Shown: positions 1 to 10,680 of the stretch, one piece after another
Layout of the letters: each line of letters starts with the position of its first letter
Numbering within the stretch: position 1 is the first letter of the stretch
NCBI RefSeq assembly: GCF_016808335.1
Contig: NC_053147.1
Coordinates: 21,004,913 to 21,068,912 of the forward strand
From: Panicum virgatum
Lineage: Eukaryota > Streptophyta > Magnoliopsida > Poales > Poaceae
DNA length: 64,000 bases
Direction of reading: 5' to 3'
Program-made: the position numbers and the translations under genes
Notes under the pieces: model-generated
Databases searched by the model: none
What the model was told of the DNA's origin: nothing
What the model saw: the letters and a program-made list of their open reading frames with translations, nothing else

Positions 1-647
1 CCTTTGTCAGGCCTCACTGTGCACCGCGTATTACCAAGGTGCACAGTGCGGCCGCCTGTGCCGCGCCCGCGCAGAGTCCGTCTGCAGCATTAAATGGATA
101 CGACGGCACGGCACTTTTCCATCACGCCGCCTACGTCGCCCCCTACACAGCCGTTCAGCTACATGGCAGGCGACGCCACTAGCTACGTCTGGCATCGTCC
201 CGACAAGACGACGCCTGGACATGATGAACGAGGGACACCAGGAGCAGGCAAGAGATTCCAGAAGAGAGATCCCCGCTGCCTGCGACGCCATGATGTATGA
301 ACAGTATGTTAATTTATACTACACCGTTGGGCCCACTTGTCGGGGACCCAACAGCCATGTACGCGCCTCCCTTGAGATATAAAAGGGAGGCGCTCGCTGC
401 GCACTATAGACTTCAAGCTCTCCACACACACCAGCCCTGGTGAGCTCGCTCACTCTCGTGGGAAGGCAATACAACACACAGTGGACGTAGGGTATTACGC
501 TCCGGCGGCCCGAACCACTCTAAATCTTGCTGTGTTCATCGTGTTCTTAAGTGAGATCTAACTGGGACTAGCTAACCCCCGAGTACACACCCTCCGGACT
601 AGGGCGGGTGCCTTCCGCCACCCGGCCGTGTTTGCAGCACCACGACA
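1..647 (+). mobile_element. Plus-strand gypsy LTR, 5'-truncated by the window edge
   Basis: This LTR is related to, but inverted against, the LTRs at 654-1748 and 3705-4802. The stretch at 480-520 is the reverse complement of 788-828, 330-350 matches the complement of about 958-980, and 600-640 matches the complement of about 670-710. It ends in CACGACA at 641-647, as LTRs of this family do, followed by TTTGG, the first bases of the family's primer-binding site. The rest of this element is missing, because 648 onwards switches to an inverted copy. No coding sequence is supported in it. Confidence 0.75.
378..384 (+). promoter_or_regulatory. LTR TATA box
   Basis: TATAAAA is followed by a GGGAGGCGC stretch. 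The inverted LTRs carry the equivalent TATAAAAGGGGGCGC at the matching place, so this is the probable LTR core promoter. Confidence 0.6.
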
Positions 648-653
648 TTTGGC

Positions 654-1748
654 CGTGGGATTTCAAGGGTACCCACAGCCGGGTGGCGGAATGCACCCGC
701 CTATTCCCAGAGAGGGAGTGCTCAGGAAGGTACTAGGCGATTGGGCTGATCTAGCTCTGAGATAAGCACACAAGAACACACGATCTAGAGTGGTTCGGGC
801 CGCCGGAGCGTAATACCCTACGTCCACTGGGAGAAGTTTTGATCTCTGTTGTGTATGAGTCTATCCTCTGCCGGGCCTTGGCTCTCACCCAGCCTGAGTT
901 TTCCTTCTAGCGGGCGCCCCCTTTTATAGACCAAGGGGGCGGATACATAGGACGTTGGGGCCCCGACAAGTGGGCCCAACGTGACTGCACAGCATACTAC
1001 GCAGAGTATTTAGATGGGTACAATGGTTACGAATCTTTCCTCCGATACGCTCCCACGCCCTGCTAGCGCTACAGTGGTCTTCTCTTGTCCCGTCACCAAG
1101 GTGTCCGTTGGGGGAGCGTAGCTTGCGGCGTGGCCTGTGGAGGCTATTATGTAGGCGTCATAATGGGTGAAGCCGAGCCGTCGTATCCATCTGTTATGGC
1201 AGACTGGCAGGCGCGGCGTGGGCGGCGCCAGCAGCTCCACTATCTTGGTAATACGCGATCAATAGTGTCCCCTGGTCAAAGTATCGCCTCGGCTTCTGCT
1301 ACATTAATGCGGACGTCCTCCTATCGTAATGAATGCCGCGGTAGGTGAGCCTTAATAAGGAGACCAAGCGGCCTTATATACGTGTCTGGGCCTGTTGACA
1401 CGTGGTAGCCTCGGACCACCCCGAGGCGGGGTGACGGTTCCTTTCCTTGGAGAGGGGTCCGGTTACTATACAGGGGGTCCCGGACCCCATGGGGGGTCCG
1501 GGATTCCCTGGGGATCCGGTCCTCTTCGGGAGGTCCGGAGCTTCCAGCCGTTCGGGCTGACCGCCAGCTTTTCCCGGGACACGTGGTGCTCCCGGACCTT
1601 TCCCAACCAGGGGACGGGTCCGGGACCGCTGTTGGGTGAGCAGGGCTCCGGACCGCAGGGGTCCGGCTGCTGAACGTAGTTAAGGATAACTACAAGGCTC
1701 TTGCCTAGACGCAGCAAGAGGGGGTACCCCAGTCCTGGGGTACCGACA
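654..1748 (-). repeat. 3' LTR (left copy) of the non-autonomous element
   Basis: It aligns with 3708-4802 at equal length (1095 bp). It ends at CGACA (1744-1748). Its outer TGT is lost at the junction with the inverted LTR. A minus-strand TATAAAA lies at 922-928. Confidence 0.85.
922..928 (-). promoter_or_regulatory. LTR TATA box (left LTR)
   Basis: TATAAAA on the minus strand, upstream of a GGGGGCGC stretch. The same site in the right LTR is at 3976-3982. Confidence 0.55.
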
Positions 1749-1765
1749 GTGACCCCCGGGCCCAC
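1749..1765 (-). other. Candidate polypurine tract
   Basis: It lies directly inside the left LTR. On the minus strand it reads as a G-rich run, GTGGGCCCGGGGGTCAC, abutting the LTR, where plus-strand priming would occur. Confidence 0.5.
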
Positions 1766-2020
1766 CTCGGGAGAGGCACGAACCCGCGGGTGGGGCCACT
1801 AACGAGATGTGTTTCCACGCAAACTTGATTGCGTCGGTATGCTCATTCAAAGAGCGGGTGCTCCGGACCCCTGAGGCCAGTACATCGGTTGCCAGGTTCA
1901 GGCTCTAGAGTGCTCTCCACAGGGCGACGAAGGTGTAGGCTTAGGGTGCGGAACCAAGCTAAGCGGCTACACAGACCTCGGATCGCTCAGGGAGCATGCA
2001 CCACCTCCCGGATCTGGCTT

Positions 2021-2286
2021 GAGTCGACCGTGGCGAGCGGTCTCCGCCGGAGCGGGCCACCGGAGTGGGTTTGAGTCGACCGTGGCGAGCGGTCTCCGCC
2101 GGAGCGGGCCACCGGAGTGGACTTGAGTCGACCGTGGCGAGCGGTCTCCGCCGGAGCGGGCCACCGGAGTGGACTTGAGTCGACCGTGGCGAGCGGTCTC
2201 CGCCGGAGCGGGCCACCGGAGTGGACTTGAGTCGACCGTGGCGAGCGGTCTCCGCCGGAGCGGGCCATCGGAGTGGACTTGAGTCG
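2021..2286. repeat. 52-bp tandem repeat, five units plus a stub
   Basis: GAGTCG starts at 2021, 2073, 2125, 2177, 2229 and 2281. That is five nearly identical 52-bp units and a six-base start of a sixth. The units are GC-rich (GTGGCGAGCGGTCTCCGCC core). Open frames through the array are artefacts of the repeat, since 52 is not a multiple of three and all three frames read similarly. Confidence 0.95.
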
Positions 2287-3684
2287 TTGCTGATGATCCG
2301 ATGAAATATATCACCAGATCTGAGAGTAAGGTGCGAGAAACCAAGCCTTATACTAGAAGGGAGCTCGGGACTTCTAAAGACAGCAGTTCTCGGATACTAG
2401 AGTACTTATAACAGGGTAGTGAAGTACGTAAACTTAGGGTACATTACCAGGCTAAGCTACGTGGAGCTTCTCTACCCCAGGATACGAGCACTACTTCTCC
2501 GGACTAGGTCCTTAGGGGTCCGAACTGCCTTCCAGCTTGAAGGGGTGTCCCCACCTGGCCACAAGCCAGCAACTTATCTTGGATTGTTAGCAATAATAGG
2601 AAGATTCCGTTTTAGAGGAAAGAAAAGCTAAACCAAGGCGAATAAATGTAATCAAGGTGGAGCCTAGATAAAACTGAGAAAGATCTCCTTTATTATTGTG
2701 GTTGTCACGGTATACATCAGAGGTCGGGATTACGAGGTCGGACCTCTACCGCTCCGGTCCGTAGCTTGCCTGTTTGTGCGATAGGGCCAGAGGTCGGGTA
2801 TACAAGGTCGGACATTGACCGCTCTGGACTCACACGTAGGCGCCACGTTATTACAAAGGAGGAATTTTCCCAGCCCTATTTTAGGAGTAACCTTCGGCTG
2901 CATTCTATACAGCATGTTCTTCTCTTGATTGGGAGTGGTATCACTACTCCGGGGTTTTTCATGGTCGTCGGAGGTGAAGGCGCCCTGGATGTGCCTGAAC
3001 TGCATCATCCAGCATCACCTCGGGAGCTCGGGGGGCCACTCCTTGCCTAAGAGCTATCATATGCTTAGGTAGCATGAGACAAATTCTTTGGCTTTGAATG
3101 GGAGGGCCCCCCTGCCGCCGCCGCCGTCTGCCGATGGAAGCCAGACGCCCTTGCGCAGCAGAAGGACCGGTGCGAAGCGCGGAGAGGTGCGGTCGTTCGC
3201 CGGCTTGTCCTTGGTGCTAGCGCCAGGGGCCCCCGCGCCTGGCGGCGGGGCCCTGTCTGCAGCAGCACCAAGCTACGCTGAGGTGGCTCTCCGGTGCTGG
3301 CGACGGCAGGACGACACAGCCAACTTCCTCCGGGATAGCCGTCGGCTCCAGGCTCTATGTTGAGAGAAAGCCTTGAACCGACGTCATGCCGCCGGAGAGG
3401 AAGCATGGCCGTTGCTAGAGAGAAAACCTTGAGCCGACACTGGGATGGCGCGGGGCAGCACGCAACAGGCGTCGCCCCCGCGCACCACCGTGCCGGCTCT
3501 GAGGCGTCACAGTGGCGACGCACAGCAGGCGCCGCTGCCGTGCACCGTCGCACCGAGGGCGCTGGTGCCACAGCGTAGTAACATGTGGCGTAGGTGCCAC
3601 TATGCCTCTCTTCATCTTCTCGTTCGTTGTTGCAGAGGATGAACACGGCCCCAGAAGCCTGAAGATCCAGCCAGCGCCTGATCC
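2287..3684. other. Interior of the non-autonomous element without recognisable genes
   Basis: The interior is a mixed AT- and GC-rich sequence. A 221-codon minus-strand frame runs from inside the right LTR to 3065, but it has no recognisable domain, is rich in Arg, Ala and Pro, and begins in the LTR. I do not call it a gene. It could be the remnant of a gag leader. Confidence 0.5.
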
Positions 3685-3704
3685 TCCCCACGGACGGCGC
3701 CAAA
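3685..3704 (-). other. Primer-binding site
   Basis: On the minus strand, TTTGGCGCCGTCCGTGGGGA follows the CGACA end of the 5' LTR without a gap. The large gypsy element at 20472-38861 has almost the same site at 37750-37768, so the two families prime in the same way. Confidence 0.75.
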
Positions 3705-4802
3705 TGTCGTGGGATTTCTAGGGTACCCACAGCCGGGTGGCGGAACGCACCCGCCTATTCCCAGAGAGGGAGTGCTCGGGAAGGTACTAGGCGATTGGGC
3801 TGATCTAGCTCTGAGATAAGCACACAAGAACACACGATCTAGAGTGGTTCGGGCCGCCGGAGCGTAATACCCTACGTCCACTGGGAGAAGTTTTGACCTC
3901 TGTTGTGTATGAGTCTATCCTCTGCCGGGCCTTGGCTCTCACCCAGCCTGAGTTTTCCTTCTAGCGGGCGCCCCCTTTTATAGACCAAGGGGGCGGATAC
4001 ATAGGACGTTGGGGCCCCGACAAGTGGGCCCAACGTGACTGCACAGCATACTGCGCAGAGTATTTAGATGGGTACAGTGGTTACGAATCTTTCCTCCGAT
4101 ACGCTCCCACGCCCTGCTAGCGCTACAGTGGTCTTCTCTTGTCCCGTCACCAAGGTGTCCGTTGGGGGAGCGTAGCTTGCGGCGTGGCCTGTGGAGGCTA
4201 TTATGTAGGCGTCATAATGGGTGAATTCGAGCCGTTGTATCCATCTGTTATGGCAGACTGGCAGGCGCGGCGTGGGCGGCGCCAGCAGCTCCACTATCTT
4301 GGTAATACGCGATCAATAGTGTCCCCTGGTCAAAGTATCGCCTCGGCTTCTGCTACATTAATGCGGACGCTCTCCTGTCGTAATGAATGCCGCGGTCGGT
4401 GAGCCTTAATAAGGAGACCAAGCGGCCTTATATACGTGTCTGGGCCTGTTGACACGTGGTAGCCTCGGACCACCCCGAGGCGGGGTGACGGTTCCTTTCC
4501 TTGGAGAGGGGTCCGGTTACTATACAGGGGGTCCCGGACCCCATGGGGGGTCCGGGATTCCCTGGGGATCCGGTCCTCTTCGGGAGGTCCGGAGCTTCCA
4601 GCCGTTCGGGCTGACCGCTAGCTTTTCCCGGGACACGTGGTGCTCCCGGACCTTTCCCAACTAGGAGACGGATCTGGGACCGCTGTTGGGTGAGCAGGGC
4701 TCCGGACCGCAGGGGTCCGGCTGCTGGACGTAGTTAAGGATAACTACAAGGCTCTTGCCTAGACGCAGCAAGAGGGGGTACCCCAGTCCTGGGGTACCGA
4801 CA
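3705..4802 (-). repeat. 5' LTR (right copy) of the non-autonomous element
   Basis: It is 1098 bp long and starts TGTCG and ends CGACA, a perfect short inverted terminus. A minus-strand TATAAAA lies at 3976-3982. Confidence 0.9.
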
Positions 4803-5060
4803 AATATAATCGGAAAATATCTGTACTATTTCTTACCTAGCTGGTAGCGCTTATATCTTTACTAAAATTTTTAAATCCTAACTGAAATTTAGCTCATCTT
4901 GTCACTCCTATTTATTTATTTATTTGGATAGCTGTGCTAAAGTTTATCACTTTCGTCTATTAGCATTTGGTTCCGGACACAACCTAACACTATGTATATT
5001 GGAGGTTAAAACCATGTACTCCCAAGAGCACTGGATGAGTCGCAACTGCTTCTGACAGGC
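4803..5060. repeat. Duplicated block a (copy near 17559-17712 and 18695-18720)
   Basis: About 185 bp around 4828-5012 is similar to 17559-17712. It then continues as the TTGGAGGTTAAAACCATG block found at 18701 and 50441. In this copy the two parts are joined directly. In the 17.7-18.7 kb copy they are separated by about 1 kb of inserted DNA. This is non-coding intergenic sequence of the UGT duplication cluster. Confidence 0.7.
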
Positions 5061-5099
5061 ATGCAGCTGCTTCTGACATGGATGAGTCGCAGCTATAGA

Positions 5100-5905
5100 T
5101 GTCCAACGGGCTGACCCGGCACGGTCCGGCACGACGTCGGGCCGGCACGGCCCATTAGTGGTCGGGCCGTCACGGGCCGGGCCGTCACGGGCCGGGCCGC
5201 TGTGCGCTTCGTGCTTGGCATACGGCCCAGGCACGGTACTATGGGCCGTAAAACGGCCCGGCCGGCCTATGAAGCCCGCCCTCCTCCCCCTCCCCAGCCT
5301 CCAGAACGACGATCCGTCGACCTCCAAGCCCCGAGCCATGGTGGCCGTCCTCCCGCCGCCTCATCCCCGGACCGCAGCGCCTCCTCGGCGCCGACGCGCG
5401 CGGGCACCTGGATCTCCGGGATCAGGCCGCTCGAAGCCGCCGGGGATTGGGGAACAGGCGAACAGCGTTCGCGGCGGCCCCTTCGCCTCCGCCAATACCG
5501 CCGGAGATGCCTCCTCCGCTGCCACTGGCGACGGTGTTGGCGCGGACCGCGCAGTGGCGGAAGGGGAGGACCGGAGGAGGGAGCGGAAGGGGGCGGTCGG
5601 GTGTGGGAGGAGGAGGCGTTGGAAGCGGCGGACATGGAGAGCAGAGCGGAGGAGACGAGGCGAAGCGGCGGACGTGGGGGAGGACTGGAGAAGCGAGGCG
5701 AGGTGGTGGCCTGGTGGGCTGGGCCGGCGGGGGAAAGGGGACCGGGCCGTGCTCGTGCCGGCCCATGTGCTTAGGGGGCGGCCCAGGCACGGCTTGCTCC
5801 CCCGGGCCGTGCCAGCCCGAGCCCGTAGGTCACCGAGCCAGGCCGTGCTTGGGCCGGCCTAAAAAAACAGGCCTCAGGCTGGGCTAGCGAGCTCGGGTTG
5901 CATGG
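5100..5905. mobile_element. GC-rich transposon-like segment with GGGCCG/GGCACGG subterminal repeats
   Basis: Both ends are packed with short repeats such as GGGCCGGCACGGCCC (5105-5260 and 5745-5880), while the middle is codon-like GC-rich DNA. Dense subterminal repeats of this kind are common in grass hAT-type elements. I could not fix exact termini or a target duplication. Long open frames through it on both strands reflect GC content and show no known domain. Confidence 0.45.
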
Positions 5906-6317
5906 CCATATATAATCGCAGCACACACAAGCTGTTCTGGTAGGTGATTCAGGGAGCATTTGCACAAACCTTTAGACGAGGACACTGCCATCTTGGTGAT
6001 CAGCAACCAACTTACTACTGCTTGGAACCATCCCATACAAGATCGTTCTGTTCAGAACTTCATTTTAACAGCACTGGTTTAAACAACTCTCGCATCCTCT
6101 TTTTAGAGTTTAGACAATGTAATGTGATGTCACGGAAAATTATGCAGCAGTTCTTTAAAGTGAGATTTTAACTCTGGTGGTCAAGAGATAAGATATGCAC
6201 CTACTGTGTTTAATTACTCCTTGCCATGAGGTTGTCACGCTGAGCATAATTAAAGCTAGAGAGCTCCTGCTGCCTTCTCAACCCAAATCCTCACACCAAA
6301 ACAGCTTGCAATCAGCC
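5906..6317. other. Intergenic; 6077-6185 resembles the UGT 3' flank
   Basis: 6077-6185 resembles 47640-47755, which lies about 410 bp downstream of the intact UGT gene. Shared features are AAACA followed by a TTTTTAGA stretch, AATGT(A/G)A(T/C)GTCACG and a TTCTTTAAA-TGAGATTTTA run. The rest of the stretch shows nothing recognisable. Confidence 0.55.
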
Positions 6318-6805
6318 ATGGCTGCAGCTAAGCAGAGCAAGATGCTGCGCCCTTTCTGATACCCTTCTTCCCCACCCAGCCACATCAGCCCCCTACACCG
6401 ACCTCGCCATCCGCCTCGTATCAACCGGTCGGGCGTCGTCAAGCCCACCATCGATCACCGTTATCCTGGCGAACGTCCAGTTGGTCCGTTCGACCCTCGA
6501 GCCGTCGAGCGGCACGCCCCCATGGCGTGCGGCCTGGTGGGATCGCTCCGGACGTGGAGATCGAACCTCTCCGCTGCCGAAGGCGACTCGTGGTGCATCG
6601 ACGACCAGGGGCGGATCCAGTGGTGGGTTTAGAGGGGCTCGAGCCGCTCCTACCGCTGGAAATCCTATGAAGCCCCCCTAAGCCCCTCCTACAAATTTGA
6701 GGAAGATGAATGAGAGAAGGAGAGATTGGAGAAGGAAGAAGAAGAGGAGAGCCCCTCCTGGACTCAATCCTGCCTCCGCCACTGTCGACGACGCTGCACG
6801 GCTGC
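6318..6805 (+). pseudogene. UGT pseudogene fragment (N-terminal part)
   Basis: From ATG at 6318 the DNA is clearly similar to the start of the intact UGT gene (45760 onwards). Shared pieces encode a PFF-P/A-x-SHI-P-like active-site region, DLA, and LANVQLVRS, like ANVPVLRS of the intact gene. An early TGA (6357-6359) and shifts between frames destroy it. Coding similarity stops near 6805. Two mobile elements broke it: a 179-bp MITE at 6606-6784 and the Mutator-like element starting at 6806. The sugar-donor half (PSPG motif) is not found on the other side at 17493, so the gene was already truncated or has been lost. It is a non-functional relic of a second UGT copy. Confidence 0.75.
6606..6784. 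mobile_element. hAT-type MITE in the UGT pseudogene
   Basis: It is 179 bp long. The ends CAGGGGCGGATCCAG and CTCCGCCACTG are imperfect inverted repeats, and it is flanked by a perfect 8-bp duplication, TCGACGAC (6598-6605 and 6785-6792). A relative lies at 16005-16182. Confidence 0.85.
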
Positions 6806-7347
6806 CCGTACTTTTTGCTTTTTAGCCTTTTTTTAAAGAATTTCACATTCAAATCCTTTTAGAAACGAATTGCGTTTTTGGATCTTGGGGCTCGACGCCA
6901 CAGATCGTGGCCCCGAGGTTATACATCTCGGTGCCATGATATGCGGCGCCGAGATGTGGGCAGCACTCCAGCGCTGTAGCCACGGTGGCGTGATGTGGCA
7001 CCGACCTTAGCACCCCGGATCTTGGCGCCGAGCTCCGTGCCACAGGTCTTGGCACCAAGCTCAACGCCGTGGATCTTGGCACCCGCCTTGCTGCCTTTAC
7101 CCTGCGCCCTCTTCTCTTTCCCGAGCGTGCCTCCATTGTTCATCTTTGTTCTCGGTTTTCTCTCCCTCTCAACTCGCTCAACCATCTGAATCATCATATT
7201 TGACCATGAAAACTTTGATTTAATCCGTACATCGTCAAGAGCAAGGTATCCTCCCTCCCCTCCTGAATTTGTACATTTTGATTTGGTCTATTTTACTTGT
7301 ATGTTTGAAATGTAGCTACTTAGAGTTTAGGGTTTAATTGTTGTAAC

Positions 7348-7905
7348 GTGTATTATGCAACTAGGATGCCTAGGTGTGGTAAGTCTAAGAAACCGCCGGT
7401 GCGGACTGGTGATGCTAATTTCCTTTTGCTGCTGCCTAGTGGAGTTCCTATACCGATGTGTTTCTGCGGTGATCCTTGCAAGGTGTGGATATTGGATGTG
7501 TGCAAATTATGCCTTCGATCCACCAGCTCGTATGATCCGCATTGGGTTGATGGTGAGAATTTAAGTTTTGTCTTCGATTACTTTGATATTATTTGAAATC
7601 GTGTGTGAATATTGTGTAACAATGGATTATTTGTAGACCCCTTCGCTGCTATATGACTGGATTGACACTGAGATCAAGGAGGACACAAGAGGTATATGGA
7701 GCTGTGCAAGATGTGGAAATAAGAGCGGCTGGAGAGGTTGGAGAAGAGACGCCAGGAGGAGGCAGCTAAAAAGAAGCATTGGGAAGAACTGCAAAGGAGA
7801 CAGGCAGCTGAGCGTAGGGAGGAGAGGGAGCGGAAGCTTGAGCGTGTTGACCGTGCCAAAGCCGCAATGAAGGAGAATCCAGATGCTTTGAGGAAGGAGA
7901 AGTGA
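7348..7905 (+). pseudogene. GRF-type zinc-finger / coiled-coil protein, degenerate
   Basis: Exon 1 starts near 7348 and encodes a short basic leader and a CFCGDPCKV motif typical of GRF zinc fingers of plant mobile-element proteins. The frame then shifts near 7485 into a YWMCANYAFDPP-like stretch. A plausible GT-AG intron is 7553-7636. Exon 2 encodes a YDWIDTEIK segment and a long charged coiled coil (rich in E, R, K) ending ENPDALRKEK with TGA at 7903-7905. An in-frame TAA sits at 7720-7722. One frameshift plus one stop make it a pseudogene. The function of these proteins is not known to me. It converges on the minus-strand gene ending at 8446. Confidence 0.65.
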
Positions 7906-8445
7906 CCTCGTTGCATGCAGTAGTATGCGAGTTTACCTTGGGCAAGTCTAGCGAGTATTGAACTATTTTGGTCGACTGATGTTGTGTTATCATGTAATAA
8001 ACTATTAGATGTGTTGTCTTTTACTTTAGTTTTAATTATGTTGTCATTTGTTCTCGTGTTGTCATGTACTGAACTATTCGGTGAGCTATCATGTACTCTA
8101 GTTTTAATATGTTGTCATTATTGCATGTTTGAGTATACTTTTGTGTTCTTATGGAACTTAATATGATCATTATTTCTATTTCTATTTAATTAACAAAGAG
8201 TTATTTAGTCGATATAATCTGATGGAACTGAATACATGCAACAGAGGACATTACATATAATCTGATGGAACTGAATACATGCAACAGAGGACATTACATA
8301 ATTGAACAGAGACAACACAGAAAGTGGCATATCGGGTGGTGTAGAATAGTAGGATAATGAGGTCTTGGACTAAACCTAACATGCCTTATTCCACTAAACG
8401 AGAGAAGAAACATTGCATGTAACATCGAAATGTTACTAGGGTACT
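7906..8445. other. Spacer between the two convergent genes of the Mutator-like element
   Basis: This is AT-rich. It contains a diverged repeat around the phrase TTGTTCTCGTGTTGTCATG and a direct repeat of about 45 bp near 8218-8295 (ATAATCTGATGGAACTGAAT occurs twice). No gene is supported. Confidence 0.5.
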
Positions 8446-9041
8446 CTAGTAGTGCGGCCACCTACCATATTGTGTTGCACATTTTCCATAGTATGCTTCC
8501 GTTGCATGGGGTGGTGGTGGTGGTGATGACGACGATGGAGGACCGTTGGTCTTGTGACAGGGGCAACTGTAATAAGGAATAGTGCACCTTTCCTCTGGGG
8601 AGTCACCATCATCTTCCGCCTGGGAAGCGGCGCTCACTTCAGTCTCTAACTCGAAGATACAATTTTATAGGTGTTCGATGTACTCCTGATGCGGATCAAT
8701 TGGAGCGGGATCGACCCACCTAGTGAACCCACAGTTCTCGGGAGCATCTGAAGACTATAACAAAAATCTCATGTAAGTTGTAATGGCAATAGAAAGATAA
8801 TGAACAATCATTTGATGATAATACTGACCCAAACACGCGGGCATTTGAAGAAACGGCGACCTCCATACATTGCATTGGTGCACATCTGCACTAAGTAGTC
8901 CTCAGCATGCCTGCATTTTGGCCACTCCTCTTTGCGGTTATCATACTATCTGAGAGGTGTCACTTTGGTGAACTCTCTTTTAGTATGAGCTGGGAACTCA
9001 AACATCAGTTCTGGAAAGAAGTCTGAACCAAGAGGCCCATC

Positions 9042-10569
9042 TGTAGCGAAAATGGCCTCTCATGCCATATTTCAATATAATGTTTTGGCGATTGATGACA
9101 CACGCAACACTTGAACTAATGTGTTTGCTTAGATGATATACTCAGGCTTTTAGGTTCAAGTGATGACAAAGAGAAGAGAGGCGAAGCTAGGCCCGAAGGG
9201 CCGCCCCTACGGGGGTCGAGGGGGAGCCGCCCCTCGCGGGTCTCAGGGCAGCGCCCTGAAACCTAAAAGAAATCAAGTCACCGGTTGAACCGACGCCAAG
9301 CAAATTACACACGTCGGTGCATTGACTTGAGCACGTCTGGGAGTTTTAGTATCACCGGTTAAACCGACGTAAGGCAAAATGTACTCATCGGTGCAATGAC
9401 AGAGATGGCCTGCGGGCTAGGGTTTGGCACCGGATGAACCGACGATAGCAAGTTTGAATACGTCGGTGCAATGGCAGAAGCAGACCAAGAAAAATGCATA
9501 CATCGGATGAACCGATGATGCACCGGTTAATGGCATCGGTGCAGTTGTCCAGAGAGTTTGTTTTTCAAGGATCAGAGGACAGTTGCACTCACCGGTTAAA
9601 CCGACGCTAATATTACATACATCGGTCGATTGCGTCGGTTGATTGCCCGTACACGTAACGGCTAGTTTTCAGTGGGCAGTTTAGTATCACCGGTTAAACC
9701 GACGATGGCAATTTGGGGAGCATCGGATTAACCGGTGTTAAGCACAATTCTGGCAGCTTTTCTCCAACGGCTATATTTGCTTGTGCTGCCTATATATACC
9801 CCCAAGGCCGGGTCATTTGAGTGTGCTGGAGTTCAAAGAAGTATACTAGAGCTAAAGATCATCTCCAACCACCATAGAGCTTCATTGTACATCATATAGG
9901 CTTAAGCACACTTGTGAGAGTGCTTAGTGCTTGTAATAGGGATTAGTTCTTGCGAGAGCTCCCTTGAGAGAAGTCTTGCTGCGGCAAGCAACTTGTGATC
10001 CGTCGTGTGACCCTCCGTCTTGGTGTGGAAGTGGCAACGACACTTTGTGCGGGGGAAGAGGAGGCCCCCTCCTTGGTGGAGAAGCTCCGTAGTGGATTTC
10101 GGCCGGGTGACCGAGAGAGACGGTGGCGGTGCACGAGACTCGGTGTCTTGTGGGCACTTGCCTTTGCTTGCCGGCATCGCCATTGGTGGCGTAGTGCAAG
10201 ACGGTGATCGGAAGAGCCTCGGTGTCCCGTGGACGTAGGCGTTTATGCCGAACCACGTTACATGACCGTGTCTACTCGGGAGTTTGCATCCCTCTTGCAC
10301 TTATCTCTTTACTTACCGCATTACGTTTCCGCACTTACTCTACCTTGCATACCTTTACTTTCCTAGTTAGTTTGATTAGGATTAGCTAGGTTGCAAGTCT
10401 TTTTAGGGGTTAGTAGAGAGTAGCATAGATAAACCTTAGTCATAACTAGCATGCGTAGGACGTGTTAGGTTTATCTTTTGCAAGTAGTTTGAGCCCTAGG
10501 TTAAAAAGCGATTAGCGACCCTATTCACCCCCTCCCCCTCTAGGGTCGGACACCCCGGTGATCCTTACA
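9042..10569 (+). repeat. 5' LTR of the copia element
   Basis: It runs TGTAGCG to CTTACA. The U3 part (9279-9740) is an array of about ten degenerate copies of CACCGGTTAAACCGACG and its partner CGTCGGTGCA. A TATATATA core promoter lies at 9791-9798. GC-rich frames in the R/U5 part are not considered genes. Confidence 0.95.
9791..9798 (+). promoter_or_regulatory. TATA box of the copia 5' LTR
   Basis: TATATATA in the context GCC...CCCCCAAG. It is repeated at 15191-15198 and in the solo LTR at 23706-23713. Confidence 0.65.
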
Positions 10570-10570
10570 A

Positions 10571-10583
10571 TTGGTATCAGAGC
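10571..10583 (+). other. Primer-binding site (initiator tRNA-Met type)
   Basis: TTGGTATCAGAGC lies one base after the 5' LTR, the classic plant copia priming site. Confidence 0.9.
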
Positions 10584-10680
10584 TTGGTCTCACACCTCTT
10601 ACGAGGATTAGCCAATTCTATTGGTAAATTTGTGAGAAAGCTCGTAGGAGACCCGTCGACTTAACAGTCGAGTGAGTATC

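Larger units (their letters stand above)
648..4802 (-). mobile_element. Non-autonomous gypsy-like LTR element (minus strand)
   Basis: Two direct LTRs (left 654-1748, right 3705-4802) enclose only about 1.95 kb. Read on the minus strand the order is 5' LTR, primer-binding site, interior, purine tract, 3' LTR. No gag or pol domain can be recognised inside, so it must have moved with proteins from another element, or it is an internal deletion. The two LTRs differ at roughly 20 positions by eye (about 2 percent), so the insertion is not recent. No matching 5-bp target duplication was found, because the left edge is fused to another inverted LTR. Confidence 0.8.

Noticed and set aside
1959..2344. 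Long repetitive minus-strand frames over the 52-bp array
   Set aside because: All three frames give the same repeated peptide because 52 is not a multiple of three. This is a repeat artefact, not a gene.
3065..3730. 221-codon minus-strand frame next to the primer-binding site
   Set aside because: Starts inside the LTR, has no known domain and a composition like random GC-rich DNA. A gag remnant is possible but not supported.
5158..5887. Several 120-230 codon frames on both strands
   Set aside because: Overlapping frames in a GC-rich transposon-like segment, low complexity, no domain.
7984..8166. 60-codon hydrophobic plus-strand frame
   Set aside because: T-rich repeated words in the spacer of the Mutator-like element, no start context or homologue recognised.
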